This document shows, one piece after another, positions 35,195 through 45,508 of a stretch of DNA of 64,000 bases (positions are counted from its first letter, which is position 1; each line of letters starts with the position of its first letter). The notes below the pieces were generated by a model. That model worked only from the letters and a program-made list of their open reading frames with translations. It had not been told where the DNA came from and searched no databases. Source of the stretch: Euborellia annulipes (Eukaryota > Arthropoda > Insecta > Dermaptera > Anisolabididae); the NCBI GenBank assembly GCA_023213315.1, contig JAKCPI010007974.1, positions 62,001-126,000 on the forward strand. Direction: 5' to 3'. A program made the translations under genes and the position numbers.

Positions 35195-35850
35195 TAAGCA
35201 TGAGCTACGAGGTTGAAATTTTATTATGATTAGGGAAATTTTTAATTATAGACCACATTTTTGTTGTTAATTATTTATTAAAACTATAAATACTAAAACG
35301 TTTCGACTGCTGTTCACTTGAGTCGGAGTAAGTGCACAGTACTTGATAACGGGTGCAGAATAAGCAGTCGAAACGTTGTACAGTAGTTATATTTTTAATA
35401 AATAATTAATACAAAAATGTGGCCTATAATTAAAAATTCCCCTAATACTAATAACAATTCAAACCACAAAAGCATTTGAAATTTTATATTTAAATTATAC
35501 ACCCCCTGGACCGTGAAAATTTGAACAAAATCGGCGAAAGAGTACTAGTACTTTATTGATGAACTTTTTCAGTTTTTTCTCATAATTCGCTCTAATGATT
35601 TTGATTAAAATTCAAAAATCAATTATTTTTTAGATGCTCTTTAAAATGTATATTCTCATATTGCCCGCAAAATTGTTTGAAGCACACTTTACTCTTGTAC
35701 TTCATAGGAAGGATAGGAGAAATGGTTGCCATGGTAACAAAATATAAATATTTTTCGACTTGTATCAATTTTACATCTTGAATTCAAATGTACTGTACTG
35801 TCGGAAACTAAATATATCTCGATACAAAAAAATCTGGTGTGACAAGCAGC
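35195..35850 (-). repeat. Family A copy 7, split by a palindromic insertion
   Basis: Family text resumes on both sides of 35225-35475 with TTGAAATTTTAT duplicated; ends at AAAATCTGGTGTGACAAGC without the hairpin partner. Confidence 0.8.
35225..35475. mobile_element. Palindromic insertion in Family A, 12-bp duplication
   Basis: TTGAAATTTTAT at 35213-35224 and 35476-35487 bounds 251 bp. Arms of about 90 bp contain GTCGAAACGTTGTACAGT and AAAAATGTGG(C/T)CTAT. Solo units of the same type lie at about 565-715 and 39540-39590. Confidence 0.7.
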
Positions 35851-36125
35851 AATTCAAACCAACCAACTCGTCGAGAGTTCTTGAGTGAATTTATAAAACT
35901 TTCAAAGTTTTACCTGCTTCTGGCTCTTTAAGAGCAAAGATTACTCCGACAGGCGTATAGTGAGCTGGTTGAAAAATACAAAGAGACCTGACGACAGGCA
36001 GAATGACTGTTGTTAAAAGTTGCATATGGTTTATAAGAAAACTGTCGAAAGTTCACAAATCGGAACGGATCTATAAACCTACTTTGATAAATCGTTAAGA
36101 TTTATCGTAGCGTGTAAACCTGCCT

Positions 36126-37435
36126 TTAAGCATCATAACGCGGCCATTTATTAATGAACTTTTAAATAAATTAGGGGCGTTATGCTACTCGAAATATTTC
36201 CAATACATAAAGTAGCTAACTGAACATTTGCTAGATTATTTTTCAAAAATAAAAAAAAAATTTATTTCCTTAGTATAAAGTCAAAGAAAATTTGGAAATT
36301 TATCCTAGGTAATCTTCGAAATCAGCAAAAGAACTTTTTGAAATATAAGCATAGCTATAATTTTTTCTTTTTCATAGAGGAAATTAGCCAGTATATAGGC
36401 AGGCGGGAGAACAAACTGGCCCGTCGTTTGGTCAGATGGAAAGGGGGATAGACTGACATATGTATACTTCTCATTCACATTCACATTTTAATAAAGAAAA
36501 AGTCAAAAGAAGAATCAAAAATCTTGATTGATTGGATACAAGACCTTCAAAAAACATGTTTGTTAGTCGTAGGAAGAGGAAGGAGCGCAAAATGAACAAT
36601 ATTTTTGTTAAATATACTTTCCTTTTATTTATCAAATTTTTAAAATGTAAATTATTAAAAAATTCCGAAATTTCGCTTCATAAAATGAATTGGAGAATTC
36701 AAGTTTCCATTTTTTTTTTTTTTTTTTTATATTGTATAATATACTTTATCCGAATAAGAATATATTAATTATAATTATCCGATAACTTTATAAATTTTGA
36801 TGGACTTATAATTTTTCACTATTATAAGAATATATCCTAATTTTGGTAAAGTATTCTTTTTAAAAAATATTTTTATTTTTTAAATAAAATTGTTGAAATA
36901 ATGGAATAAAAATGGAAACTCAAATTTCGAATTCTCTATATTATATAAAATTTCAAAATAATGGTTAAAGAAGAAATGTGTCAATTGGGCTTTTTAAAAG
37001 AAATTCGATTTTGGCGCGCTCGATTCGATAGAGAGCGCGTCTCCGGCAAAGCGCGCGCGGGCTTTTTCGAATCTCTTTATTCACGGGAACCTGTTTAAAA
37101 TTGAAATAAATATTCTTTTTATTTAAAAAAAAGTGAAAATTTTATCAAAAGATTATAGTTCAAGTTACTTATTTTACACAAACTTTTTTGAAATTTCTCA
37201 TTTTTTTAATAATTGACAAATTTTATGAATTCCAAATTAAATTTTCCCTAGTAAATTGTTTTTACATATAAACAAATTTTGTTTTTCTAAACATTTGACA
37301 TTGTTGCTAGGGACAACAACATTTAATCGATATTACAATACCAAAATATTAATAATAACCTATCTTTTTAAATTAATTATTTTAAAGCTGGTAAAATTTG
37401 ATAATTTTACTAGTTGGAGGATACCTTGTTAAAAT
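36126..37435. other. AT-rich, no gene seen
   Basis: A small GC patch (GCGCGCTCGA to GCGCGCGCGGGC) at 37014-37062; otherwise nothing recognised. Confidence 0.4.
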
Positions 37436-37535
37436 TGTTTTTTTGGTGCTTTGACTTTCTTAACATCAGCATTCCTGGTGGCAGCATCTTTCTCTTTTAT
37501 CGCCTTTTTTTCTTATTTTCTGTGTTAAACTTATA
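37436..37535 (-). pseudogene. Lys-rich C-terminus-like fragment, possibly a ribosomal protein relic
   Basis: The minus strand reads ADVKKVKAPKKQF then stop, preceded by KKAIKEKDAATRN and an upstream stop. The basic composition recalls the tail of a ribosomal protein such as L24, but the match is weak and no upstream exon is seen. Confidence 0.15.
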
Positions 37536-37839
37536 ATTAAAAAGACCTATTTTCAGAATAGATACAGCAAAAATAGACTTAATAAAGAGACCTGAAGGAA
37601 CCAAGTAGCTGAACGGATTAAAGCAGTGCGACTCAGGTACAAATTCAGCTTTTGGCTAAAAGAAAAAAAAACGCTAAAATCCCGAGCTGCTCCCCGATTG
37701 AGGATAGATCACATCGATCCAATTTAGATACGCTGGGTTCGGGCTTGCTATTTATCCTTCTTTATAGATTTTATTATTATCGATGACCTTGTATTGTAAC
37801 CATTAAATTACAGGTTTTTTAACATTGTTTGAGAGCCAA

Positions 37840-37985
37840 GCGTTGTTGGTGTTGGTCGAGGGTTTGGGATAGCACACTAAAAAGCTGGAGATCCTGGGTT
37901 TGACTTCTGGAAGCCATGGGGCGTTTAGCCCACCAACAAAAAACATAGTCTTGTTAAATATATCTATGACTAGTCAAGTCCGAAT
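37840..37985 (+). repeat. Second tRNA-derived SINE family, copy 1
   Basis: GTGTTGGTCGAGGGTTTGGG, GCTGGAGATCCTGGGTTTGA, CCATGGGGCGTTTAGCCCAC, GTCTTGTTAAATA; same family as 49190-49330. Confidence 0.7.
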
Positions 37986-38377
37986 CGAGGTATATTTAAT
38001 AATAATATATTATTCATATATATATATCTCGAAAAATATTTAATTTTTTTTTTTTTTTTGTTGGAGTGGATTGAAGGTTCTGTTCCCAGTCTTCGAGTTG
38101 ACAAACAAATTCATTTCTAGAATCAACAAGGGACGTTTACGGGTTCTACAATTGAGGATTCGGGTGAAAAAACTTAATATGTGAATAGTAAAAAATTATC
38201 ATTGGTGTAAATAATGGTAGCAAATTGCCTTATGTTTTGAGCATTTATATTTAATTTATCAAAAAAATTTTGGGCTTACATGCGGACGTCAGCAATCTAT
38301 TTGCAACTATAGTATTTAAATTGCTGGCTAGGTTTGACCAAAAACCCCTATCTCTTGTAAAATTAAATTTGTTTTTT

Positions 38378-38500
38378 TTTTTTTTTTTAGGTTTTCTCAA
38401 AATTCTTTCCAACGATTTTGATTAAAATTAATAAATCTATTATTTTTTAGATGCCCTTTAAAATGTATATTCTCATTTTGCCCTCAAAATTGCAAAGGTT
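38378..38500 (-). repeat. Family A fragment
   Basis: Matches GGTTTTCTCAAAATTC through TGTATATTCTCATTTTGCCC of the other copies. Confidence 0.7.
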
Positions 38501-38975
38501 GACGACATTTCACGTAGCCGTTCAAACTGCATTTATTAGATCAGTAAGGTTTTTTTAATTTAATTTTTGAACCAATTTTCTAGTCGTTTTTTTTTTATAA
38601 AATAATAATATTTTTATTTAAATATAGAAATAGAGCTGTGATACATCTTGATACTCATTTATAATGTATTAGAATAAGCGTATACTTTTATTTTACAAAT
38701 GTTTATATTTTTAAATTCTATTGTATCATAATGTATATATAAGATGAAGGATATATCAGGATCTTATAATAAACAAAAAAAATTCAATAAATTATTTTTT
38801 ATTATAAAAATAAATAGAAATTAAAATGGAAAAGTATTAAGCCCATCAATGATTTATTTTTAAAATTTAATCGATCTTTACATTAAAAATTTTAATAAGC
38901 ATCAGAGATAATATAAATTTTTATATTTATATACTTTATAATAATAATATTTTTGAAGATATTTTGTTGAAGTTT

Positions 38976-41588
38976 TCATCTTTTAGCGTATTGGTTGACA
39001 TATTCTCTCACTTTGGATCTGAAGGCATCTTTATCTTTAAGATAGAGTTCGGCTGCATCGCTATTTAAAGGGTCGTCAAAATTTAAAAGATCCTAAAAAG
39101 AATTAAAATAGTAATAATTAAATATTTACTTTTTTAGATTATTTGTTTGATTTTGGATTCAATTCTTCTCCAGTCACGCCTGCTTATTTTGCCTTTCAAA
39201 GAGAATACATAATTCTAACTGGAATAAATCGACCGCATCTTGCATTATCACCCTAGGATTTTTAGGATTTCTGCAAACGTCTTGATAAATGCTTACAAAA
39301 AATTGTTAATATTAGCGCCAGCTTATATAAAATGTTATAAAAGCATTCGGAGTGGTAAAGGTACTTGGAAAATGTGTTTATTAAAGCTCTTGTGGTTTGT
39401 AGTCGTTTTTAAGTACTGTGCACTTCCTCCGGCTCTCAAGGGAACTAACCTCTAAGTGCCCGCGTATAAAATACACGTAACAGTCCCTTCGAGGTTAGTT
39501 CTTTAGAATCGGAGCACGTATACTTAAAAACGACTGCAGAATAAGTAATCGAAACGTTGTACAGTATTTATATTTTTAATAAAAAAAACTCGGATAATAA
39601 TAGTACTTGAAAAACCTTTTCTTCTGACGATTAGAGCCAAGAATTTTTGCATTCCAAATACACTGTGGTTTCAACAGGACGGCGCGACATGCCACACAGC
39701 ACGCGAAACTATGGACAGCTTCCGAGGCGAATTCGGTGAGCAATTCATTTCTCATTTTGGACCTATGAATTGGCCGCCTAGATTGTGCGATTTGACCCCC
39801 ACTGGACTATTTTTTGTGGGGATATGTAAAGTCTCTCGTCTATAGAGATAAGACAGCAATTTTTGCCGCCTTGGAAGACAACATAACTCGTGTTATTGAT
39901 GCGATATCAGTCGATTTGTTGAAAAAGTATGCCAAAATTGGACATTCCGGAAGGACCGTTTGAAGCGTAGTCGTGGTCAACATTTGAATGAAATAATCTT
40001 CAAAAGGTAAATGGCAAGAATTGATTTTCGACCCCAATAAAAAAATTGCATTCAAATTTGCAAATTTCCGTTGTTTTTTTTTTCAATTTTAAAATGCAAA
40101 CGCTTAAAAAATCACCCCATATTAGTTTTCTTTGAAGAAGAATAGTCTTTGTGCCTTAGAAATATTAAAATCCTCAATAATGTATAAATAAAACTGAAAA
40201 TATATTTGAGATTAAGCAAAAATATAATTATTATAGAATTTTTACAAACCGTAAATAATGAATTGAGTCCCCAAATGACATCTTTTAATTTTCTAGTAGG
40301 CGCCCAGCCCAGTCCATCAATCGAATTTTGTCGAAGGAGACTTAAACATATATCGCCTTCCACAGAAATATTCGGATGCCAGAGTTTGGTGAGACATTTT
40401 ACTTTAGGAGGCTAAAACAAAGAAAGAGATTATTCACAAACTATATTTAGGACTTTTGAAGGTTTTCTGAAAGTTAAATCTTCCTTTGGGCGCGCCTAAT
40501 TTAATAAATCGCTAACTTCTTAAGAATTTGAATTATTACTTTTTCTTTCTTTAAATTGTTTATCCTTGTCCTTCTTTCTTGCTATTTTATTAAATTAATG
40601 TACAATTTGACGAATGTTTTGATTTAGGGAGCCGCGGGAGAAAAATTGTGATATAAAGTATATATATATAAGGAAAGGACCGGAGAATAAAAACCAGCAA
40701 TTGATGGACCCTCTCACATCATCATTAATTGGCATAACGCCTAGTCATCATCAGTGCAAACAAATGATTTGGTGGAGGGCCCGTGTCAAACAATGGTTGA
40801 GGATTATTTTAAAATTTCTCGGAGAAGCAGGGGTCAGACGCAAGTGCAAGCGAAGTTTGAAATTTCTTGAGAAATATTTGCCAATTAAAGATGATGTGAG
40901 AGGGTCCATCAATTGCTGGTTTTTATTCTCCGGTCCTTTCCTTATACATCTGATCCAGCGAAAATTCTTCCAATTTAAATATATATATATTCATACCAAA
41001 AAAATATGGGATTCTCTGGTTTATAATACATAATATTTTTATTTTACTCAAAAAAAAAAATAATTTTATCGAGGTTTTGAATGGTGAATATCAACTAAGC
41101 ATATGAATCAAGAAATTTCAAATAAGAAAAGTTTGTGGTCCTTTCATCCTCTTTTGAAGGTGATTTTGAGATAAAAAGCAAGATCTTGATAACTTGAAGA
41201 GGCTCTGAACATCTTAGGTCGCTGAATAAAAAGAAATTAGACAAAGTTCAAAATACTTACAGCCATATTATAATCTTCTGTTACATAAATATGAAAACGA
41301 AAAACTCCTCCAGACCAGAATCCCTCATCTGGGCAAATTGTTAATGAAAATTCATATAAATGATTTGGATCATCAAAATAAACTCGACATGTATTAGGTA
41401 AATTCTGTTCCATTTCTTGAACCTAAAAGAAAACAAATTAATTTTTAATAATAAGTAATTTTGTATATGATGCACTTTACCTCTTTAACAAGTAATTTAT
41501 CTCTAATTGACACTCTTTTAGAGGAATCCAATCCCACACTTGTCGGCACCTCCGATTCTTTTTTTAATTTTCTGGTTAAAGTAATCAT
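38976..41588 (-). CDS. UBE2F: NEDD8-conjugating enzyme UBE2F
   Basis: Four minus-strand exons, 41588-41481, 41422-41261, 40411-40250 and 39092-38976, each a whole number of codons, give 182 residues; human UBE2F has 185. UBE2F accepts activated NEDD8 and passes it to cullin 5 with RBX2 in known animals. The N-terminus [10 protein letters not shown] resembles the extension that docks on the NEDD8 E1, and [14 protein letters not shown] is nearly the family sequence. The E2 core carries WHPNI and GDICLSLL; the cysteine near residue 112 is the expected catalytic one. It also has the family signature [19 protein letters not shown] and ends QYAKR. All introns are phase 0. The last intron holds a dead mariner copy and a palindromic repeat, and intron 2 holds a long inverted repeat. 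A poly(A) signal on this strand is plausible at 38858-38853. No inactivating change is seen. Confidence 0.95.
39397..39600. repeat. Palindromic element of the GAAACGTTGTACAG type
   Basis: Arms GTAGTCGTTTTTAAGTA / TACTTAAAAACGACTGC and GGAACTAACCTC / GAGGTTAGTTC; ends AATCGAAACGTTGTACAG. Last UBE2F intron. Confidence 0.6.
39620..40118 (+). pseudogene. Mariner/Tc1-superfamily transposase remnant
   Basis: The plus strand reads, with frameshifts and stops, the C-terminal half of a DDE transposase: a degenerate D-G-A-x-C-H-T-A block, [10 protein letters not shown], then [18 protein letters not shown] and [13 protein letters not shown]. It ends near 40105-40118 in a terminal-repeat-like AAAAAATCACCCC. 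It lies in the last UBE2F intron and is dead. Confidence 0.8.
40669..40945. repeat. Long inverted repeat in UBE2F intron 2
   Basis: About 65-bp near-perfect arms (TAAGGAAAGGACCGGAGAAT..., ATGGACCCTCTCACATCATC and complements) around a 150-bp centre. A CTGATGATGAC appears on the minus strand in the centre without the rest of the ribozyme core. Confidence 0.75.
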
Positions 41589-42229
41589 TTTTTTAATGAC
41601 TAGAAATTAATATAATTTCAATTATGAATGATTTAAAATAATAAAATTAAAAAATTTTTCTTTTATCTATTAACAACATCTCAATATAATAAAGCCTACT
41701 ACTATTCAATTAAAATAATTCAAGTTTAAAAAATTTGTATCTGGTTAAATTAAAAATAAATTTTTAGAAAAATCCTCGAAATAAGAAATTTTATATTGTT
41801 AGAGAATTCCTTGGGATAAAATTTGATAATTAGAATCAGGGAATCAATTCATTGCGAACCTATTAACAATTCAAATATTTACACCAATTTGAACATAGGT
41901 ACGATTTTGTAATTTTTTTTTTGACAGTAAAAACCTCAATATTTTTTTGAATAAAGTATTTATTTTAAATATCTATTTGAGTTGTTTTTTAATTTTTTTA
42001 TAAATACTTTATTATAAACTAAAGGTTTAAAATCAAATTTCGTATAATGATATTAACATTGCATTTAAATTTTTTAATATATAAGATATTATATATATCA
42101 AATTTGGGGCCGTGAAGAAAATTCATACAATTTAATATTTACATTTTCACAAAAGATAGGTTGATCGCTCCCGGCGGCACCCTATCTTTTGTAGGAATTT
42201 GAATTGATAAATATTATTTATTTATTTTT

Positions 42230-42315
42230 TTTAACATTCACACACACAGTCTTTTCGGCAACTTAGGCCATATAAGACTTTGTATATATGATATTTCTAT
42301 TTAAGCCATTTGGAA
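42230..42315 (-). repeat. SINE tail fragment
   Basis: AACATTCACACACACAGTC, TTTTCGGCAACTTAGGCC, ATTTAAGCCATTTGG. Confidence 0.65.
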
Positions 42316-42333
42316 ATATTAAATTGTATTAAT

Positions 42334-42527
42334 ATAATTAGATATTACTTCATGTACCCGAAAAAAGATGTAAAGGGGTGCCGCCGGGAGTTGAACCACG
42401 GATCCACCGATTTGCGCTCAGTTTACAGGTAAGGGCACACTGAGCGCAAATCGGTGGATCCGTCTTTCGACCCCCAGCGGCACCCCCTTACATCTTTTTT
42501 CGGGTACATGAAGTAATATCTAATTAT
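42334..42527. repeat. Near-perfect palindrome with a tRNA-like 3-prime half
   Basis: Arms of about 85 bp. On the minus strand, GATCCGTGGTTCAACTCC then CGGCGGCACC resembles a tRNA T-arm and acceptor with a B box; the mirror arm has TCTTTCGACCCCC instead. A 65-bp palindrome at 42132-42196 also ends in CCCGGCGGCACCC. Confidence 0.65.
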
Positions 42528-42649
42528 ATAAATTTCCCTTTCGCGGCTTATCTACGCGATATATATAATATCTTAAATATTATATATAATTTCTTATTTA
42601 TAAATTGTATTAACTTTTTTTGCAATTATTTGAAATAAATTGAAGTGAT

Positions 42650-44185
42650 GAGAGAGAAGAGCCTCAGCACATGATCTCGCGGTGACCAATACCTTCTACA
42701 TTAAAAAGAGAATCGCAGACCATCAGCTACTGCTCAGGAGCGCGCGCCTCCCCAATCGACTTTTGGTTAATGAGGCGCTCTCAGCTTGGGCTATCTAAAA
42801 ATGTGAAGGTTCAGCCCGGTGAATCAATAATTACCTCTCAACATCGTCCGGTTATTCTCGATATCTCTGTCCAGCTCCTAAGAAAGTACCCAATCTAGAA
42901 AACCTCCTCTCCGCGTGTCAAGTGGTGGAAACTGAAAGGAATCCGTGAAGCTGGAGTACAACTTGCTTCAGCTCAGATGTGTCAGATATCGACGCACTCT
43001 GGGACAGAACAGTCCTTGGACTCAGAGGGGTTGGAGCTGATGTATGCGGTGTTACAAAGCCTGGAGTGCGCAAGATCGAAAAGGAAACATGGTGGTGGAG
43101 ACCGGAGGTTCAGGAAAAGCTGCGGGAGAAGAAGGATGCATTCAGACTTTGGCAGTCATCACGATCTGATGATGACCGAAGGTCGTATTGCGACCCAAAA
43201 AAAACTGCAAGGAAGGCGGTGGCCGAGGCGAAGAGTGAGTTCTTTAATGAACTTTACTCCCGCCTTGACACTCGTGAGGGGGAAATGTCTGTCTTTTGTT
43301 TGGCAAAACACCGTCAACGAAGAAGTCAACCCATCACAGCTGTTAAACAAGTCAAGAAAGAAGATGGGTCCATCAGAAATGATATGGACATTTGTGATAG
43401 ATGGCAACATCATTTTGCAGGAATCAGCTGTGAAGAGTTCCCCCATCCACCATTATCACCGACACCGCCAACTCATGGACCTGTTGAGCCAATCACAATA
43501 TGTGAGGTTAAACAGGCTCTTATGAAAATGAAGAACGGCAAATGCCCTGGCCCCGACGACCTTCCTGCCGAAGTCTGGAAGGCGATTGGACCCTTGGCAC
43601 ATGAGTGGCTCTATTGCTTTTTCAATGCCATGATTACCCAAGTCAGGGTTCCAAAGGCCTGGACAACCAGTGTCACGGTTCCCATCTGGAAAAAGAAAGG
43701 CGACATACTCGAGTGCCAAAACTATCGCCCAATCCGTCTTCTTTCGCATACCATGAAGATATGGGAGCGGATTATCGATCATCGCCTTCGCTCTATTGTC
43801 AGTGTGAGTGAGAATCAGTGTGGATTTGTTCAGAAGAGAGGGACAACTGATGCTATTTTTGCACTCCGTCAACTAATGGAAAAAGCGCGAGCTGGACAGA
43901 AAGGGCTGTTCCTCGACCTTGAAAAAGCGTTCGATAGGGTACCGCGTGAGCTCATCTGGCACAGCTTACGGAAATCCAATGTCCCTGAGGAATATGTCCG
44001 TTGGATACAGATCTTGTATGAGGAAACATCAAGCAGAGTCAGATGTCCGGCAGGAGTCTCCGAACCGCTTCCCATTACGGTTGGCGTCTCACCGCTGCTC
44101 TTCATCGTCTGTATGGATGTCATCACTCGGGATCTTCAAAGATCCCATCCGTGGTGCCTCCTTTACGCCGATGATGTGAGACCAG
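42650..44185 (+). mobile_element. Broken RTE-clade LINE (endonuclease tail plus reverse transcriptase)
   Basis: The left part (about 42655-42976) encodes the C-terminal part of an RTE-type endonuclease in shifted frames with a stop; the N-terminal endonuclease is missing. From 42979 one frame stays open through the reverse transcriptase: KNGKCPGPDDLPAEVWK, NYRPIRLLSHTMKIWER, QCGFVQKRGTTDAI, motif A FLDLEKAFDRVPREL, and the catalytic YADD at about 44166. The usual HQGSALSP block is shortened: VGV runs directly into SPLLF, an in-frame loss of about six residues. Just after YADDV the frame enters a hAT-like MITE, and the rest of the element is absent. Dead, 5-prime and 3-prime incomplete copy. 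Confidence 0.85.
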
Positions 44186-44310
44186 CCATCTTGGCTGGGG
44201 GGGAGGGGCATGGGACCAGCTATACTCCGGGAGGCCTGGAAAGCCCCATATTTTCTCAATTTTCTTTGGGGGAGGGGGGGCCTCCTGGCAACCCCCTAGT
44301 TATGCCCATG
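44186..44310. mobile_element. CATGGGCG-family MITE ending the RTE reverse transcriptase
   Basis: Internal GGCATGGGACCAGC and right end CCCCTAGTTATGCCCATG match the 22032 family. It follows directly after the YADD codons of the RTE copy; its left terminus is unclear. Confidence 0.7.
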
Positions 44311-44598
44311 GGAAGGAAATATAAAAGTTACTGAGTCCCACACAGTGGGTTTGATAATTTATAAGCTCTGACACCCAATGCCTTTATTAAGCATTTTTCC
44401 ACAAATAATCTTTTGCTTGTATTATTTACTTGCAATAAGACTTTGGGATTATCAATGTCAGAAGTATGTTTATTTTCTACATATGGCTCAATGCATTGGC
44501 ATTTGAGTGCATACTGTATGTAAAAAATAATTTTTCTTGTATATATGAATAATTATTTTTTAATGTGTTCAAAATGTACAATGCTTACAGCGCGAAAA

Positions 44599-44643
44599 TG
44601 GACTGAGGATGGCGATATTTAATTATAGCCGAAACTGTCTCCA
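44599..44643 (+). ncRNA. Hammerhead-like ribozyme motif, intact core
   Basis: TGGA | CTGAGGA | T | GGC-loop-GCC | GAAA | CT GTC | TCCA. Outer TGGA/TCCA pair (stem I), GGC/GCC pair (stem II), stem III is minimal, and GTC is a standard cleavage triplet. One T more than canonical lies before stem II. Confidence 0.55.
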
Positions 44644-44959
44644 CTACTCTTGAGTTTCATTTCGTAGAGGCTTACTTCTTGCTCCCTCATTTATTGTCCT
44701 AAGCTTAGACGATTTTGATCAAAAGCTTATTTTCACACTTCGGGAGGGTGTTTAACTTACTCTAACTAGGAAGTTTTTCTTATCAACAATATTATTGTTT
44801 AATATGGCAGGTGAATCAAATTTAATCTATTTTTTATTATAATTTTTTTTTTAATAAAATAAAAAAATTTTCCATATTTTTGTTTGAAAAAAAACGTCGC
44901 ATAAATAAAAGAAATAAAAAAAAAGTAATAATGAAATATATCAATATATAAGCAATTTT

Positions 44960-45235
44960 TTATTAAAACTTTTACCCCCTCGGGGCTCAGGTAAAAACGG
45001 AAAAATTTGGAATAAGAAAAAATTTAACGAAAATTTGTCTCTGAGAGGGCTGGGTCCCTCGGGGCTCAGTTGAAAACGAAAAATTTGGATTAAAAAAAAA
45101 AATTAATGAAAATTTGGGGGGGGGGCTGAAGTATGTATTTTAAAAATATTTTTGTGTATGGGGGGGGGGGGGGGGGATATTTAAAAATGATTTTGGGCCC
45201 CCCCCGAAAAAAATTTCTATAAACGCCCCTGGTTT
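44960..45235. repeat. hAT-like MITE, one end visible
   Basis: G- and C-runs, a duplicated CCTCGGGGCTCAG block, and the end TATAAACGCCCCTG as in 20979-21217. Left end unclear. Confidence 0.5.
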
Positions 45236-45508
45236 GACGGATGATCTTTCTCTTCTCAGTCGAATTTATAATTTCTTTTAATTCAGGAATACTGGGAGGA
45301 AGATTCTGAGTTCATATTGGTGATAATTGTCCATTTTACTCCATAGCAATTCTTAGCTCTTTTGAGTAATGATATGTATTAATAATTCTAATGATATTAT
45401 AAAATACAAAAAATGTATATTCTTTTAAAAAAGTATAACTATATATATATAAATATAATATAATAAATAAAAAATATATTTATAAAAAATAAATATGCAA
45501 AAAAAATA

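Larger units (their letters stand above)
35054..36125. mobile_element. TTAA-flanked composite element
   Basis: Inverted ends share GTTTACACGCTACGATAAAT (left 35059 onward; complement near 36117-36098), bordered by TTAA at 35050-35053 and 36126-36129. The interior is mostly a Family A copy that itself holds a ribozyme-type palindrome (35225-35475). Confidence 0.6.

Noticed and set aside
39240..39455. 71-codon plus-strand frame upstream of UBE2F exon 4
   Set aside because: Antisense to the UBE2F intron and partly inside the palindrome at 39397-39600.
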